Positions 11,814-24,173 of a DNA stretch of 64,000 nucleotides are shown here, piece after piece (within the stretch, counting starts at the first letter, position 1; each line of letters starts with the position of its first letter). A program made the position numbers and the translations under genes. The notes under the pieces were generated by a model. It was not told the origin of the DNA and ran no database searches. It worked only from the letters and a program-made list of their open reading frames with translations. Source of the stretch: Paraburkholderia bryophila (GTDB lineage: Bacteria > Pseudomonadota > Gammaproteobacteria > Burkholderiales > Burkholderiaceae); NCBI RefSeq assembly GCF_003269035.1, contig NZ_QLTK01000001.1, forward strand, positions 372,001 through 436,000. The letters are read 5' to 3'.

Positions 11814-12695
11814 TTATTGTTGCTTTGCAGCAGCGACCTGAGCAGCCACTTCAGCAGCGAAGTCGTCCTGCTTTTTCTCGATGCCTTCGCCGACCACGAA
11901 CAGCGCAAACTTCTGCACGCTCGAGTTGCCAGCCTTCAGCATCTGTTCGATCGTCTGCTTGTCGTTCTTAACGAACGTCTGGTTCAGCAGCGACACTTCC
12001 TTCAGGTACTTCTGCACGCTGCCGTCGACCATCTTGGCGACGATTTCAGCCGGCTTGCCCGATTCGGCGGCCTTCTGTTCAGCAATGCTGCGTTCCTTGG
12101 CGATCAGGTCGGCCGGCACGTCGTCCGACGACAGCGACACCGGCTTCATTGCAGCGATGTGCATCGCCACGTCCTTGCCGATCTGTTCGTCCGCGCCGGT
12201 GTACTCGACCAGCACGCCGATACGCGTGCCGTGCAGATACGCGGCCAGCTTGTTCGCCGTGTCGAAGCGCACGAAGCGGCGGATCGACAGGTTTTCGCCG
12301 ATCTTGCCGACCAGCGCCAGACGCACCGCGTCGACCGTGGAGCCTTCCAGCGGCAGCGCGCCCAGCGCGGCGACGTCAGCCGGGTTTTGCGTAGCGATCA
12401 GTTCCGCGACCGTCTTCGAGAAAGCCAGGAAGTCGTCGTTCTTCGAAACGAAGTCGGTTTCGCAGTTCAGTTCAACCAGCGAACCCGCATTGCCGCCGAT
12501 GAACGAAGCGACCACGCCTTCAGCCGTCACGCGCGACGCAGCCTTGCTGGCCTTGTTGCCCAGCTTCACACGCAGCAGCTCTTCAGCGCGCGCCATGTCG
12601 CCGTCGGCTTCCGTCAGCGCTTTCTTGCACTCCATCATCGGCGCGTCGGTCTTTGCGCGCAGTTCTGCAACCATGCTTGCGGTAATTGCCGCCAT
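11814..12695 (-). CDS. tsf: Elongation factor Ts
   Basis: The guanine-nucleotide exchange factor of EF-Tu. The 293-aa protein has the N-terminal UBA-like region with [20 protein letters not shown] and the core dimerisation domain with [12 protein letters not shown]. Two ATG codons are adjacent; the second (12695) is 6 nt from the AAGGAG ribosome binding site and is preferred over 12698, only 3 nt away. It is separated from rpsB by a terminator hairpin, so a fraction of rpsB transcripts probably stop before tsf. Confidence 0.97.
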   Translation of the reverse strand: MAAITASMVAELRAKTDAPMMECKKALTEADGDMARAEELLRVKLGNKASKAASRVTAEGVVASFIGGNAGSLVELNCETDFVSKNDDFLAFSKTVAELIATQNPADVAALGALPLEGSTVDAVRLALVGKIGENLSIRRFVRFDTANKLAAYLHGTRIGVLVEYTGADEQIGKDVAMHIAAMKPVSLSSDDVPADLIAKERSIAEQKAAESGKPAEIVAKMVDGSVQKYLKEVSLLNQTFVKNDKQTIEQMLKAGNSSVQKFALFVVGEGIEKKQDDFAAEVAAQVAAAKQQ

Positions 12696-12849
12696 CATTT
12701 GCTCCTTGAGTTCCGTCTGTCACACGCCGCCCGGACTTCGATACCGGCGGCAAGAATTCGTTTCAGCGTTTCACGTACTTTTTTACGCAACCACACTTCG
12801 GCATTGCTCGGGCGCCGTTTCCAGCGCCCTATTACGTCTGTCGCGACTT

Positions 12850-12883
12850 AAAAAAAGGGGGCCTGTAGAAAGCCCCCTTTTTT
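12850..12883 (-). terminator. Intrinsic terminator or attenuator between rpsB and tsf
   Basis: A G/C stem (GGGGGC at 12857-12862 pairing GCCCCC at 12872-12877, 9-nt loop) is flanked by seven A on one side and six T on the other. On the minus strand, the direction of rpsB, this gives a stem followed by a U-run. Because tsf and the rest of the operon lie downstream, it is more likely a partial terminator that keeps S2 output above EF-Ts. A separate tsf promoter in the 206-bp spacer is the alternative. Confidence 0.85.
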
Positions 12884-12901
12884 GCCGGACACGGGGAAGC
12901 T

Positions 12902-13654
12902 TTACGCTTCCGCGTTGACCTCGACGAACTCGTCGCCGTCGTCGCCGCGTGCAGCCTGCACCACTTCGTTGACCGAATTCGCACGGCCTTCGAGGATCGC
13001 GTCAGCCACGCCAGCCGTGTACAGAGCGACAGCCTTCGAAGCGTCGTCGTTACCCGGGATCACGTAGTCGATGCCTTCCGGCGAGTGGTTCGTGTCGACC
13101 ACGGCGATAACCGGAATGCCGAGCTTGTTAGCTTCGGTCACGGCAATCTTGTGGTAGCCGACGTCGACCACGAAGATCGCGTCCGGAATGCCGCCCATGT
13201 CCTTCACACCGCCGATCGACTTGACCAGCTTGGCCATTTCGCGCTCGAACAACAGAGCTTCCTTCTTGCTCATGCGTTCGGTTTCACCGGCTTCCAGCGC
13301 TGCTTCCATGTCTTTCAGGCGCTTGATCGAAACCTTCAGCGTCTTGAAGTTGGTCAGCATGCCGCCGAGCCAGCGTGCGTTGACGAACGGCATACCTGCG
13401 CGTTGCGCTTCTTCAGCGATCGTGTCGCGCGATTGACGCTTCGTGCCGACGAACAGGATCGTGCCGCGATTGGCTGCCAGTTGACGCGCGTACTTCAGCG
13501 CGTCGTTGTACATCGGCAGCGTCTTTTCGAGGTTGATGATGTGAATCTTGTTGCGATGACCGAAAATGAAGGGAGCCATCTTCGGGTTCCAGAAGCGCGT
13601 TTGGTGACCGAAGTGGACACCGGCTTCCAGCATTTGACGCATGGTAACTGCCAT
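12902..13654 (-). CDS. rpsB: 30S ribosomal protein S2
   Basis: Ribosomal small-subunit protein, 250 aa. It begins [20 protein letters not shown], with the conserved [15 protein letters not shown] region, the [11 protein letters not shown] segment and the C-terminal PGNDDASKA. The first gene of the operon, it has a good sigma-70 promoter about 250 nt upstream. That leaves a long leader in which S2 autoregulation is known in many bacteria. A 3' acidic tail ([13 protein letters not shown]) ends the protein. Confidence 0.98.
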   Translation of the reverse strand: MAVTMRQMLEAGVHFGHQTRFWNPKMAPFIFGHRNKIHIINLEKTLPMYNDALKYARQLAANRGTILFVGTKRQSRDTIAEEAQRAGMPFVNARWLGGMLTNFKTLKVSIKRLKDMEAALEAGETERMSKKEALLFEREMAKLVKSIGGVKDMGGIPDAIFVVDVGYHKIAVTEANKLGIPVIAVVDTNHSPEGIDYVIPGNDDASKAVALYTAGVADAILEGRANSVNEVVQAARGDDGDEFVEVNAEA

Positions 13655-14100
13655 GAAAATCTCCGCGAGGGTTGGGTCTTAAGCCGGCTGCCGTATCGGC
13701 CGCGCCCGCCTTCAGTTTGGCGTAACGCGACGGACACCCTGGGTGCGCCGGCTTGCGAGTCTGCTGCCTTACACTGCCCCACCCCACGACGCAGGCAACG
13801 CGCACCGTGGGAAGCTGCTCCCGCCGTCTTTTTGACCATTTCAGCCTCATTCAGACTGATACCGGACAATAAAACCAAGGCAGAGAGCGACTTAGCCAAA
13901 GATTATAGCACGCGACTATTGCATGACTCAACCCGCACGGTAGCTCCTTCCGGCCGCCGCCGGGTTGCACCTGCGGATGCGCACTGGGCCTCACCCGACG
14001 CGAGGCCGGCGGACTGGCGGCGCGCCAGGCCCGCAAAACCCTGCGGCAGCCGGGATATGGTGCGATAATCTCAGAATAAATCGCAATTCAGGCCCGACTC
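13655..14100. other. Divergent rpsB/map control region
   Basis: 446 bp without a gene. The rpsB side holds a roughly 240-nt transcribed leader that could host the S2 autoregulatory RNA; no specific fold was verified. The map side has a -10-like GATAAT at 14064-14069 preceded by TGC, with no good -35, about 30 bp before the map start. Open frames through this stretch do not look like real proteins. Confidence 0.6.
13902..13931 (-). promoter_or_regulatory. Predicted sigma-70 promoter of the rpsB operon
   Basis: Read on the minus strand: -35 TTGAGT (13926-13931), 18-bp spacer, -10 TATAAT (13902-13907). The -10 is a perfect consensus and the -35 matches 4 of 6. It drives the large operon that starts with rpsB and leaves a leader of about 240 nt. 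Confidence 0.75.
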
Positions 14101-14910
14101 ATGGCTATTACGCTCAAAAACGAACACGATATCGCGCAAATGCGCGTCGCCTGCAAACTGGCTAGCGAAGTGCTCGACTACATCACGCCGTTCGTTGCCG
14201 CCGGCATCACGACCGGCGAACTCGACCGCCTCTGCCACGAATACATGCTGAAGGAACAGGGCACCGTGCCCGCGCCGCTGAATTATCAGCCGCCCGGCTA
14301 CCCGCCCTACCCAAAGGCAACCTGCATTTCCGTCAACGACGTGATCTGCCATGGCATTCCCGGCGAAAAAACGCTGAAGAACGGCGACGCGCTGAATATC
14401 GACGTCACCGTCATCAAGGAAGGCTATTTCGGCGACACCAGCCGCATGTTCATCGTCGGCGAAGGCTCGATCATGGCTAAACGGCTGGTTCAGACCACCT
14501 TCGAATGCATGTGGCTCGGCATCGACCAGGTGCGCCCCGGCGCGCATCTCGGCGACATCGGCCATGCCATTCAGAAGCACGCCGAAGCCCAGGGCTACAG
14601 CGTGGTGCGCGAATATTGCGGCCATGGCATCGGCACGGTGTTCCACGAAGATCCGCAGATTCTGCATTACGGCCGTCCGGGCACCGGGCTCGAGTTGCAG
14701 GCCGGCATGATCTTCACGATCGAGCCGATGATCAACGCCGGCCGCCGCGACATCCGCACCATGCCCGACCAGTGGACCGTGAAAACCAAAGACCGCAGCC
14801 TGTCGGCGCAGTGGGAACACACCGTGCTCGTGACGGAATCCGGCTACGACGTGCTGACCGTTTCCGCCGGCACGCCGGCGCGGCCGCCGGTCGTCGCGGC
14901 CACGGCCTGA
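14101..14910 (+). CDS. map: Methionine aminopeptidase, type I
   Basis: Removes the initiator Met from nascent proteins after deformylation; a cytoplasmic dinuclear metalloenzyme. The 269-aa protein has the type I layout with no insert. Metal ligands are visible as Asp101 (NIDVTV) and Asp112 (GDTSRM), followed by the [12 protein letters not shown]is segment and the later Glu residues in FTIEPMIN and QWEHTVLV. His84 (ICHGIPG) is the substrate-contacting histidine. It is divergent from rpsB, as in many proteobacteria, and the first gene of map-glnD-rluB. Confidence 0.97.
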   Translation: MAITLKNEHDIAQMRVACKLASEVLDYITPFVAAGITTGELDRLCHEYMLKEQGTVPAPLNYQPPGYPPYPKATCISVNDVICHGIPGEKTLKNGDALNIDVTVIKEGYFGDTSRMFIVGEGSIMAKRLVQTTFECMWLGIDQVRPGAHLGDIGHAIQKHAEAQGYSVVREYCGHGIGTVFHEDPQILHYGRPGTGLELQAGMIFTIEPMINAGRRDIRTMPDQWTVKTKDRSLSAQWEHTVLVTESGYDVLTVSAGTPARPPVVAATA

Positions 14911-14947
14911 CCGACCTCCCGCCCACCGTCCGCGTACCCGCCTGCCA

Positions 14948-17527
14948 ATGAGTAGTGTTCCCGCCGTCGCCCGATCCCATGCCACGTCGCTCAAGGCGGA
15001 CTACAAGGTGGCCAAAGCCCAGTTGCTGGAACGCTTCAAGACGGCCACCAACGTCGACGCGTTGATGGCCGCGCTGGCGCGCGCCACCGACAACTCGTTG
15101 CGCGCCGCCTGGGACACCTGCGAACTGCCGCCCGAGCTGGCTTTATTGGCGGTCGGCGGTTATGGGCGCGGCGAACTGGCGCCGCATTCGGATATCGACA
15201 TTCTGGTGCTGCTGCCGGACGCGCCGATCGCGCATCTCGAAGCGCGTATCGAGCGCTTTATCAGCCTTGCGTGGGATCTGGGGCTGGAGCTCGGCAGCAG
15301 CGTGCGCAGCGTGTCGCAGTGCCTCGAAGAGGCCGCCAACGACGTCACCGTGCGCACCTCGCTGCTCGAAGCGCGGCGCATTACGGGCAGCGCGCCGCTG
15401 TTCGACGATTTCGCAAAGCGTTATCGCGACGCGCTCGATCCAAAGGCTTTCTTTCAGGCAAAAGTGCTGGAAATGCGCCAGCGCCACGCCAAGTTCCAGG
15501 ACACACCGTACGCGCTCGAACCCAACATCAAGGAAAGTCCGGGCGGCCTGCGCGATCTTCAGCTGATTCTGTGGATCACCCAGGCGGCCGGTTTCGGCAG
15601 CAGTTGGCGCGAACTCGAGGCGCGTGGCCTGATCACCGAACGCGAAGCGCGCGAACTGCGGCGCAACGAGGGCTTTCTAAAGGCGCTGCGGGCGCGCCTG
15701 CACGTGGTCGCCGGACGTCGGCAGGACATTCTGGTGTTCGATCTGCAAACGCCGGTGGCCGAGAGTTTCGGCTACCAGCCGACCGCCACCAAGCGCGCCA
15801 GCGAACAACTGATGCGGCGCTATTACTGGTCCGCCAAGGCCGTCACGCAGCTTGCCACGATCCTGATCCAGAACATCGAGGCCCAGCTTTTCCCGGACAC
15901 GAGCGGGATCACGCGGGTGCTGACGGACCTGTTCGTCGAAAAGCAGGGCATGCTGGAAATCGCCAGCGACGACGTGTTCGAGCGCGAACCGAACGCGATC
16001 CTCGAAGCGTTCCTGCTGTACGAACTGACGCCGGGCGTCAAAGGCCTGTCGGCGCGCACGCTGCGGGCAATCTACAACGCCCGCGACATCATGGATCAGC
16101 ACTGGCGGCGCGATCCGGAAAACCGCCGGCTTTTCATGGAAATCCTGAAGCAGCCGGCCGGCATCACGCACGCGTTGCGCCTGATGAACCAGACCAGCGT
16201 GCTGGGCCGGTACCTGCTGAACTTCCGGCGCATCGTCGGGCAGATGCAGCACGACCTGTATCACGTCTACACGGTCGATCAGCACATTCTGATGGTGCTA
16301 CGCAATCTGCGGCGCTTCGCGGTCGCCGAGCACGCGCACGAATATCCGTTCTGCAGCCAGTTGATCGCGAATTTCGACCGGCCGTGGGTGTTGTACGTGG
16401 CGGCGCTGTTTCACGACATCGCCAAGGGCCGCGGCGGCGATCACTCCACGCTCGGCATGGCCGACGCGCGCCGCTTCTGCCGCAGCCACGGTATCGAGGG
16501 CGACGACGGCGAACTGGTGGTCTGGCTGGTGCAGCAGCATCTGACCATGAGCCAGGTCGCGCAGAAGCAGGACACCAGCGACCCGGAAGTGGTCAAGCGC
16601 TTCGCCGAACTGGTGGGCACCGAGCGCCGCCTCACCGCGCTCTATCTGCTGACGGTGGCCGATATTCGCGGCACCAGCCCGAAGGTCTGGAATACGTGGA
16701 AAGGCAAGCTGCTCGAGGATCTGTACCGCGCCACGCTGGCCGTACTCGGCGGCGCGCGGCCGGACGCGCATTCGGAACTGAAGTCGCGCCAGGAAGAGGC
16801 GCTGGCGCTGCTGCGCCTCGAAACCGTGCCGGACGGCGCGCAAAAGGCGTTGTGGGACAAGCTCGACATCGGCTATTTCCTGCGTCACGACGCAGCCGAT
16901 ATCGCGTGGCAAACCCGCGTCCTGTCGCGTCATGTGGAAACGGCCACGCCGATCGTGCGGGCACGTCCGTCGCCGATCGGCGAGGCGTTGCAGGTGCTGG
17001 TGTACGTGAAGGATCAGCCCGATCTGTTCGCCGGAATTTGCGCGTATTTCGACCGCAACGGCCTGTCGGTGCTGGATGCGCGGGTCGGCACGACCCGTCA
17101 CGGCTATGCGCTCGATAATTTCCTCGTCGCGCATACCGAAGAAGACGTGCATTATCGCGATATTGCCAATCTGGTCGAACAGGAACTGACCGCCCGTCTC
17201 ACCGGCGACGGCACCCTGCTCCCCGGACCGTCGAAAGGCCGTTTGTCGCGGCTTTCGCGGACCTTCCCTGTGACGCCGCGCGTCGACCTTCGGGCCGACG
17301 AGCGCGGCCAATATTACATCCTGTCCGTGTCGGCCAACGACCGGCCAGGCCTTCTTTATTCGATCGCGCGCGTGCTGGCCGAGCATCGGGTCGGCGTCGC
17401 TTCGGCGCGGATCAATACGCTCGGCGAACGCGTCGAAGACGTGTTCCTGCTGGATGGACACGGCCTGTCGGACAACCGCCTGCAAATTCAGGTCGAGACC
17501 GAGCTGCTGCGCGCGATTGCAGTGTGA
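14948..17527 (+). CDS. glnD: Bifunctional uridylyltransferase/uridylyl-removing enzyme GlnD
   Basis: The nitrogen sensor that adds UMP to PII when glutamine is low and removes it when glutamine is high. The 859-aa protein shows the nucleotidyltransferase motif [15 protein letters not shown] (about 70-84), an HD domain ([15 protein letters not shown], around residue 488) for UMP removal, and two C-terminal ACT domains (about 680-760 and 785-859) that bind glutamine. All catalytic motifs are intact. It lies 37 bp after map and 6 bp before rluB, so the three are probably cotranscribed. Confidence 0.97.
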   Translation: MSSVPAVARSHATSLKADYKVAKAQLLERFKTATNVDALMAALARATDNSLRAAWDTCELPPELALLAVGGYGRGELAPHSDIDILVLLPDAPIAHLEARIERFISLAWDLGLELGSSVRSVSQCLEEAANDVTVRTSLLEARRITGSAPLFDDFAKRYRDALDPKAFFQAKVLEMRQRHAKFQDTPYALEPNIKESPGGLRDLQLILWITQAAGFGSSWRELEARGLITEREARELRRNEGFLKALRARLHVVAGRRQDILVFDLQTPVAESFGYQPTATKRASEQLMRRYYWSAKAVTQLATILIQNIEAQLFPDTSGITRVLTDLFVEKQGMLEIASDDVFEREPNAILEAFLLYELTPGVKGLSARTLRAIYNARDIMDQHWRRDPENRRLFMEILKQPAGITHALRLMNQTSVLGRYLLNFRRIVGQMQHDLYHVYTVDQHILMVLRNLRRFAVAEHAHEYPFCSQLIANFDRPWVLYVAALFHDIAKGRGGDHSTLGMADARRFCRSHGIEGDDGELVVWLVQQHLTMSQVAQKQDTSDPEVVKRFAELVGTERRLTALYLLTVADIRGTSPKVWNTWKGKLLEDLYRATLAVLGGARPDAHSELKSRQEEALALLRLETVPDGAQKALWDKLDIGYFLRHDAADIAWQTRVLSRHVETATPIVRARPSPIGEALQVLVYVKDQPDLFAGICAYFDRNGLSVLDARVGTTRHGYALDNFLVAHTEEDVHYRDIANLVEQELTARLTGDGTLLPGPSKGRLSRLSRTFPVTPRVDLRADERGQYYILSVSANDRPGLLYSIARVLAEHRVGVASARINTLGERVEDVFLLDGHGLSDNRLQIQVETELLRAIAV

Positions 17528-17533
17528 GATTTC

Positions 17534-19780
17534 ATGCGACTCAAATTAACAGCCAAGCACCCGCGGCCGGCTTCGTCCGAACGCGCCCCTGTCCGTACCG
17601 GCAGCACGTCGGGGCGTAAGCCGACACGTCCGGCCGGACCGAAACCGTCGACGGCGGGTTTCAGCGGGGCGCACGGGGAAGGCAGCGGCGCGCCGAAGGG
17701 CGCCGGCACGCGGCCGCCCGGAGGCAAACCGGCGGGCGCAGGTGCGCGGGCGCCGCGCGCTGAAGGGTCGTTTTCTCGCGAGCGGGACGCGGGTGGCGCG
17801 GGCCGTTCGTCGTCGGATCGGCCGCCGCGGCGCGAAGGCGCGGGGGACCGTGGTGAACGGGCGCCGCGTAAGTTTGAGGGTGGTGGTGATCGCGGTCCGC
17901 GTAGCGACAGCGCACCGCGTAAGTTTGAAGGCGGTAGCGATCGTGGCGAACGCGCACCGCGCAGCTTCGGCGACCGCCCCCCGCGTCGTGACGACGGCGA
18001 ACGTCGTCCATTCAGCGGCGCACGGCCGGGCGCAGGCCGTCCGTCTGAAGGCGGCGCACGTGGCGACCGTCCGGTTCGCAACGATCGCGAAGGCGGTGAT
18101 CGTCCGCGCTTCGGTGGCGAACGCGCACCGCGCAGCTTCGGCGACCGTCCCCCGCGTCGTGACGACGGCGAACGTCGTCCGTTCAGCGGCGCACGTGGTG
18201 ACCGTCCGGTTCGCAACGATCGCGACGGTGGTGATCGTCCGCGCTTCGGTGGCGAACGCGCACCGCGCGGCGACAGCGCACCGCGTAAGTTTGAAGGCGC
18301 CGGTAATCGAGGCGAACGCGGCTCATCCGACCGTAGCGAAAGCGCACCGCGCAGCTTCGGTGACCGCCCCCCGCGTCGTGACGACGGCGAACGTCGTCCG
18401 TTCAGCGGCGCACGTGGTGACCGTCCGGTTCGCAACGATCGCGAAGGCGGTGACCGTCCCCGCTTCGGTGGCGAACGCGCAACGCGCGGCGACAGCGCAC
18501 CGCGTCGTTTCGAAGGCGCCGGTGATCGTGGCGAACGCGCACCGCGCAGCTTCGGTGACCGCCCCCCGCGTCGTGACGACGGCGAACGTCGTCCATTCAG
18601 CGGTGCACGGCCGGGCACAGGCCGTCCGTCTGAAGGCGGCGCACGTGGCGACCGTCCGGTTCGCAGCGATCGCGAAGGCGGTGATCGTCCCCGCTTCGGT
18701 GGCGAACGCGCACCGCGCAGCGACAGCGCACCGCGTCGTTTCGAAGGCGCCGGTGACCGTGGTGAACGTTCATTCACGAAACGCGAATTCGGCGACCGCC
18801 CGGCTCGAACCGGTGAACGCACCGAGCGTACCGAGCGCACTGAACGCAGCGACCGCCCTGCCCGCAGCTTCGACAAAACCCTTCCGGCCGCTGGCCGCCG
18901 CTTCGGCGACGACCGTCCCGCGCGCGCCGACAAGCCGCGCGGCCCGGCACCCGCAGCACGCGTCGAACACAATGACGCCGATGCCGCGCCGCGCACCCCG
19001 CGTCGCGATTACGAAGACGCGCCGGGCACGCTGCGCCTGTCGAAGCTGATGTCCGAGCTTGGCCTGTGCTCGCGCCGCGAAGCCGACGAATGGATCGAAA
19101 AGGGCTGGGTGCTGGTAGATGGCGAGCGAATCGACACGCTCGGCACCAAGGTGCGTCCGGACCAGCGTATCGAGATCGATCCCGCCGCCGAAGCCGCGCA
19201 GGCGAGCCAGGTGACGGTGCTGATCCACAAGCCGGTGGGTCTCGTGTCGGGCCAGGCGGAAGACGGCTATCAGCCGGCCATCACGCTGGTCACGCCGGAA
19301 AATCGCTGGGCGGACGATCAGTCCGATATCCGCTTCTCGGTCTCGCATCTGCGTCAGTTGGCGCCGGCCGGCCGTCTGGACATCGATTCGACCGGCTTGC
19401 TGGTGCTGACGCAGGACGGCCGCGTCGCCAAGCAGTTGATCGGCGGCCATTCGGAGATCGACAAGGAGTATCTGGTGCGCGTAGCGTACGGCGAGCATAC
19501 CGTCGACGTCGAAAGTCACTTCCCGCCGGAAAGTCTCGAGCTGCTGTGTCACGGCCTGTCGCTCGACGACCAGCCGCTCAAGCCCGCCCAGGTGAACTGG
19601 CAAAACGGCGAGCAGTTGCGTTTCGTGCTGCGCGAAGGCAAGAAGCGCCAGATCCGCCGTATGTGCGAGTTGGTCGGCCTTGAAGTGATCGGCCTGAAGC
19701 GCGTGCGGATGGGGCGTGTGGTGCTGGGTGCGCTGCCGCCGGGCCAATGGCGTTATCTGGCGGCGGACGAATCGTTCTGA
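17534..19780 (+). CDS. rluB: 23S rRNA pseudouridine synthase RluB-type, with a long repetitive Arg/Gly/Asp N-terminal domain
   Basis: Isomerises a uridine in 23S rRNA (the position 2605 family). The 748-aa protein is more than twice the usual RluB length. Residues about 498-560 are an S4 RNA-binding domain (LRLSKLMSELGLCSRREADE), followed by the RsuA/RluB catalytic domain with GRLDIDSTGLLVLT and catalytic Asp616. The first roughly 490 residues are low complexity, rich in R, G, D, P and E. They are built from repeats containing RSFGDRPPRRDDGERRPFSG, four times at the protein level. This region is probably disordered and RNA-binding (inference). It follows glnD by 6 bp. The ATG at 17534 keeps the whole repeat region in frame; translation from a later start cannot be excluded. 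Confidence 0.93.
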   Translation: MRLKLTAKHPRPASSERAPVRTGSTSGRKPTRPAGPKPSTAGFSGAHGEGSGAPKGAGTRPPGGKPAGAGARAPRAEGSFSRERDAGGAGRSSSDRPPRREGAGDRGERAPRKFEGGGDRGPRSDSAPRKFEGGSDRGERAPRSFGDRPPRRDDGERRPFSGARPGAGRPSEGGARGDRPVRNDREGGDRPRFGGERAPRSFGDRPPRRDDGERRPFSGARGDRPVRNDRDGGDRPRFGGERAPRGDSAPRKFEGAGNRGERGSSDRSESAPRSFGDRPPRRDDGERRPFSGARGDRPVRNDREGGDRPRFGGERATRGDSAPRRFEGAGDRGERAPRSFGDRPPRRDDGERRPFSGARPGTGRPSEGGARGDRPVRSDREGGDRPRFGGERAPRSDSAPRRFEGAGDRGERSFTKREFGDRPARTGERTERTERTERSDRPARSFDKTLPAAGRRFGDDRPARADKPRGPAPAARVEHNDADAAPRTPRRDYEDAPGTLRLSKLMSELGLCSRREADEWIEKGWVLVDGERIDTLGTKVRPDQRIEIDPAAEAAQASQVTVLIHKPVGLVSGQAEDGYQPAITLVTPENRWADDQSDIRFSVSHLRQLAPAGRLDIDSTGLLVLTQDGRVAKQLIGGHSEIDKEYLVRVAYGEHTVDVESHFPPESLELLCHGLSLDDQPLKPAQVNWQNGEQLRFVLREGKKRQIRRMCELVGLEVIGLKRVRMGRVVLGALPPGQWRYLAADESF
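17850..18775 (+). repeat. Imperfect long tandem repeats encoding the RluB N-terminal domain
   Basis: The marker sequence gcagcttcgg recurs at about 17961, 18132, 18351 and 18546. The spacings of 171, 219 and 195 bp are all multiples of 3. Shorter sub-repeats (GGxRGDRPVRNDR, GGDRPRFGGERA and SAPRRFEGAG types) fill the rest. Repeat units keep the reading frame, so copy-number change would change protein length without a frameshift. Confidence 0.9.
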
Positions 19781-19860
19781 TGCGCGGCGATGGTTGTTCG
19801 ATGCGGTCCGATTGAGCAACCATCAAGCCCTGGCTGCTCACGCGGCCTCAGACTCACCAA

Positions 19861-19896
19861 ATAAAAAACCCACGCCAATGCGTGGGTTTTTTATTT
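19861..19896. terminator. Bidirectional terminator between rluB and def
   Basis: A perfect 7-bp stem CCCACGC/GCGTGGG (19869-19875 and 19880-19886) with loop CAAT is flanked by an A-run upstream and a T-run downstream. The stem therefore extends through A-T pairs and terminates both convergent transcripts, rluB (+) and def (-). Confidence 0.92.
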
Positions 19897-19926
19897 TCGG
19901 CAACCAATCGAACCACCCAGTCGCCC

Positions 19927-22595
<2,669 letters not shown>

Positions 22596-22705
22596 TTACA
22601 TCGGCCGAATGACGGTTTCGGGGATCGCTGCAGTGTTCTCGTGGCGCAACGATTGTGCTCGCCGACATGGCGTAAGGCGCGTCGTAAAGCGACCGCCTGA
22701 AACGA

Positions 22706-22732
22706 CAACGGCCGCACATCGTGCGGCCGTTG
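22706..22732. repeat. Perfect 12-bp inverted repeat between zipA and ligA
   Basis: CAACGGCCGCAC (22706-22717) and GTGCGGCCGTTG (22721-22732) form a perfect hairpin with a 3-nt loop. It lies 25 bp after the zipA stop. No clean T-run follows on the minus strand, so it may be a weak terminator, an RNA-stabilising 3' hairpin or a processing site. Confidence 0.7.
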
Positions 22733-22756
22733 CGAACATCGGCGAAACAACGCGGC

Positions 22757-24055
22757 TTACTGGCTGAACAGCCGCCGCGTGGCCGGCGAACCAGCCGGAA
22801 TGCCCGCCTGTTCGAGTTTCGCGTAGAGCGTCATCAACTGCTTTTCGATGGCCAGCAGCGCGGTTTCCGGCAACGGCCGGCGACCGTCGTCGACCACCCG
22901 TCCACCGATCCGCTCGGCCAACGATTTCGCGTAGTCGCACATCAGCCGGAACGGCAGGATGTCTTCGTCGGCGACCGGCACGTCGAGCACCAGTGTGATC
23001 ATCTGGCCGCCCTTGTAGGTCAGGTCGTCGCGCAGGAAGTTGGTGTCGCCGAATTGCAGCATGAACACCGGGCTCTGCTTCGCGTCGAGCTTGACGAAGC
23101 GCGTGCCGTCGCGCGACAGCAGCAGACCGTCTTGCGATGCGACCGCCTGCACGTAATTGGCCGACCACGGCGCGCCGTCCGACAGCACGTTGATCGACAA
23201 CTGCGCGTCGCACTGCGCGGCGAAGCCGTCGAGTTCGCGCGCCATCGCCACCGTTTCGAGCATGTCGGGAAATTCCGGCGACGCATCCAGCGCGTCGGCG
23301 AATTGCTGCACGCCGGTCACGAACTCCGAGAACTCCAGTTCGTTGAGCGCGCCGCTGCGATTGGCCAGTTGCGCCGCCGCGCGCAGTTCTTCATAGCGCG
23401 CGCCGTTTTGCAGCAACTCCCACGCGCCGCCTTCGAGCTTGCCTTCGATATGCACCGGCTTGCTGCCGGCGCGGCGCAGCCGCTGCGCGAGCGGAATCAC
23501 CTTGTCGCCGGCCACCGGGCCATTCAGCCGAATCGGCACGATACAGTCGATGCGGCGATCGACGATAGCCGGCGGCGCCGACGAAATCGTCGTGGCGGCA
23601 GGCAGAATCGGTTCGTTCGGTTCGTCGGCATGGCGAGCCGCGTTCGCCATGCCGGCGGCCTCGCCGCCTTCGGCTTGCGCCACGCCTTCCGCTTCCGGAT
23701 AGCCGTTCTGCGTGGTCGTCTCGGCCTGAATATCGGCCGGCGTATCGAGCGGCGCGGCGATCGCGCCCGCCGTCACGCCTGCAGCCGCGCCAAAGGTCGG
23801 CTCGACCCGCGCCGCGCCCGTTTCCGCCACCCCGTCAGAACCGACTACCGGCTCGCGCCGCGTGGTCGGGCGGGCCGGTTCGATGAACGGACTCTGCTCT
23901 GCCTGCTCGTCCCGCGCGAACGTTTCGGCGGTCTCGGCCGGCATCGGTCGCGGCATCTTGCGGCGCACCTTCGCACCCTGCCACGCGTTGTATACGACCA
24001 CGCCCCCGACTACTACGGCGCCCGCGCCGATCAAACCGAGTGTCAACTCGTCCAT
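22757..24055 (-). CDS. zipA: ZipA-type cell division protein (FtsZ-binding, membrane-anchored)
   Basis: Tethers FtsZ to the inner membrane at the division site. The 432-aa protein has an N-terminal membrane anchor (about 4-22, hydrophobic Gly/Val-rich, then KVRRK), and a long acidic Pro/Ala/Glu/Thr-rich linker (about 35-190). The C-terminal ZipA FtsZ-binding domain (about 195-425) includes GAPWSANYVQAVASQDGLLLSRD. The anchor-linker-domain layout matches ZipA of betaproteobacteria. It sits between smc and ligA, as in related genomes. Confidence 0.92.
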   Translation of the reverse strand: MDELTLGLIGAGAVVVGGVVVYNAWQGAKVRRKMPRPMPAETAETFARDEQAEQSPFIEPARPTTRREPVVGSDGVAETGAARVEPTFGAAAGVTAGAIAAPLDTPADIQAETTTQNGYPEAEGVAQAEGGEAAGMANAARHADEPNEPILPAATTISSAPPAIVDRRIDCIVPIRLNGPVAGDKVIPLAQRLRRAGSKPVHIEGKLEGGAWELLQNGARYEELRAAAQLANRSGALNELEFSEFVTGVQQFADALDASPEFPDMLETVAMARELDGFAAQCDAQLSINVLSDGAPWSANYVQAVASQDGLLLSRDGTRFVKLDAKQSPVFMLQFGDTNFLRDDLTYKGGQMITLVLDVPVADEDILPFRLMCDYAKSLAERIGGRVVDDGRRPLPETALLAIEKQLMTLYAKLEQAGIPAGSPATRRLFSQ

Positions 24056-24173
24056 GCATGCTCCATCAGCAACTCTTTTATGTGCGCGGCCGTTACGCCC
24101 CGTTCACCTGTCGCGCGGCCACTGGCCGCTGCGCTGAACGCGGACGCCCGCGATGCTCAACTCAACCGAAAAC

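Noticed and set aside
17850..18775. CRISPR-like impression from the regularly spaced repeats in rluB
   Set aside because: Repeats are long, degenerate and protein-coding in frame, spacing is irregular and no cas gene is present.
17488..18996. 502-codon Arg/Ser/Pro-rich open frame on the strand opposite the RluB repeats
   Set aside because: The antisense copy of the RluB repeat region; the plus-strand frame continues into a certain RluB domain.
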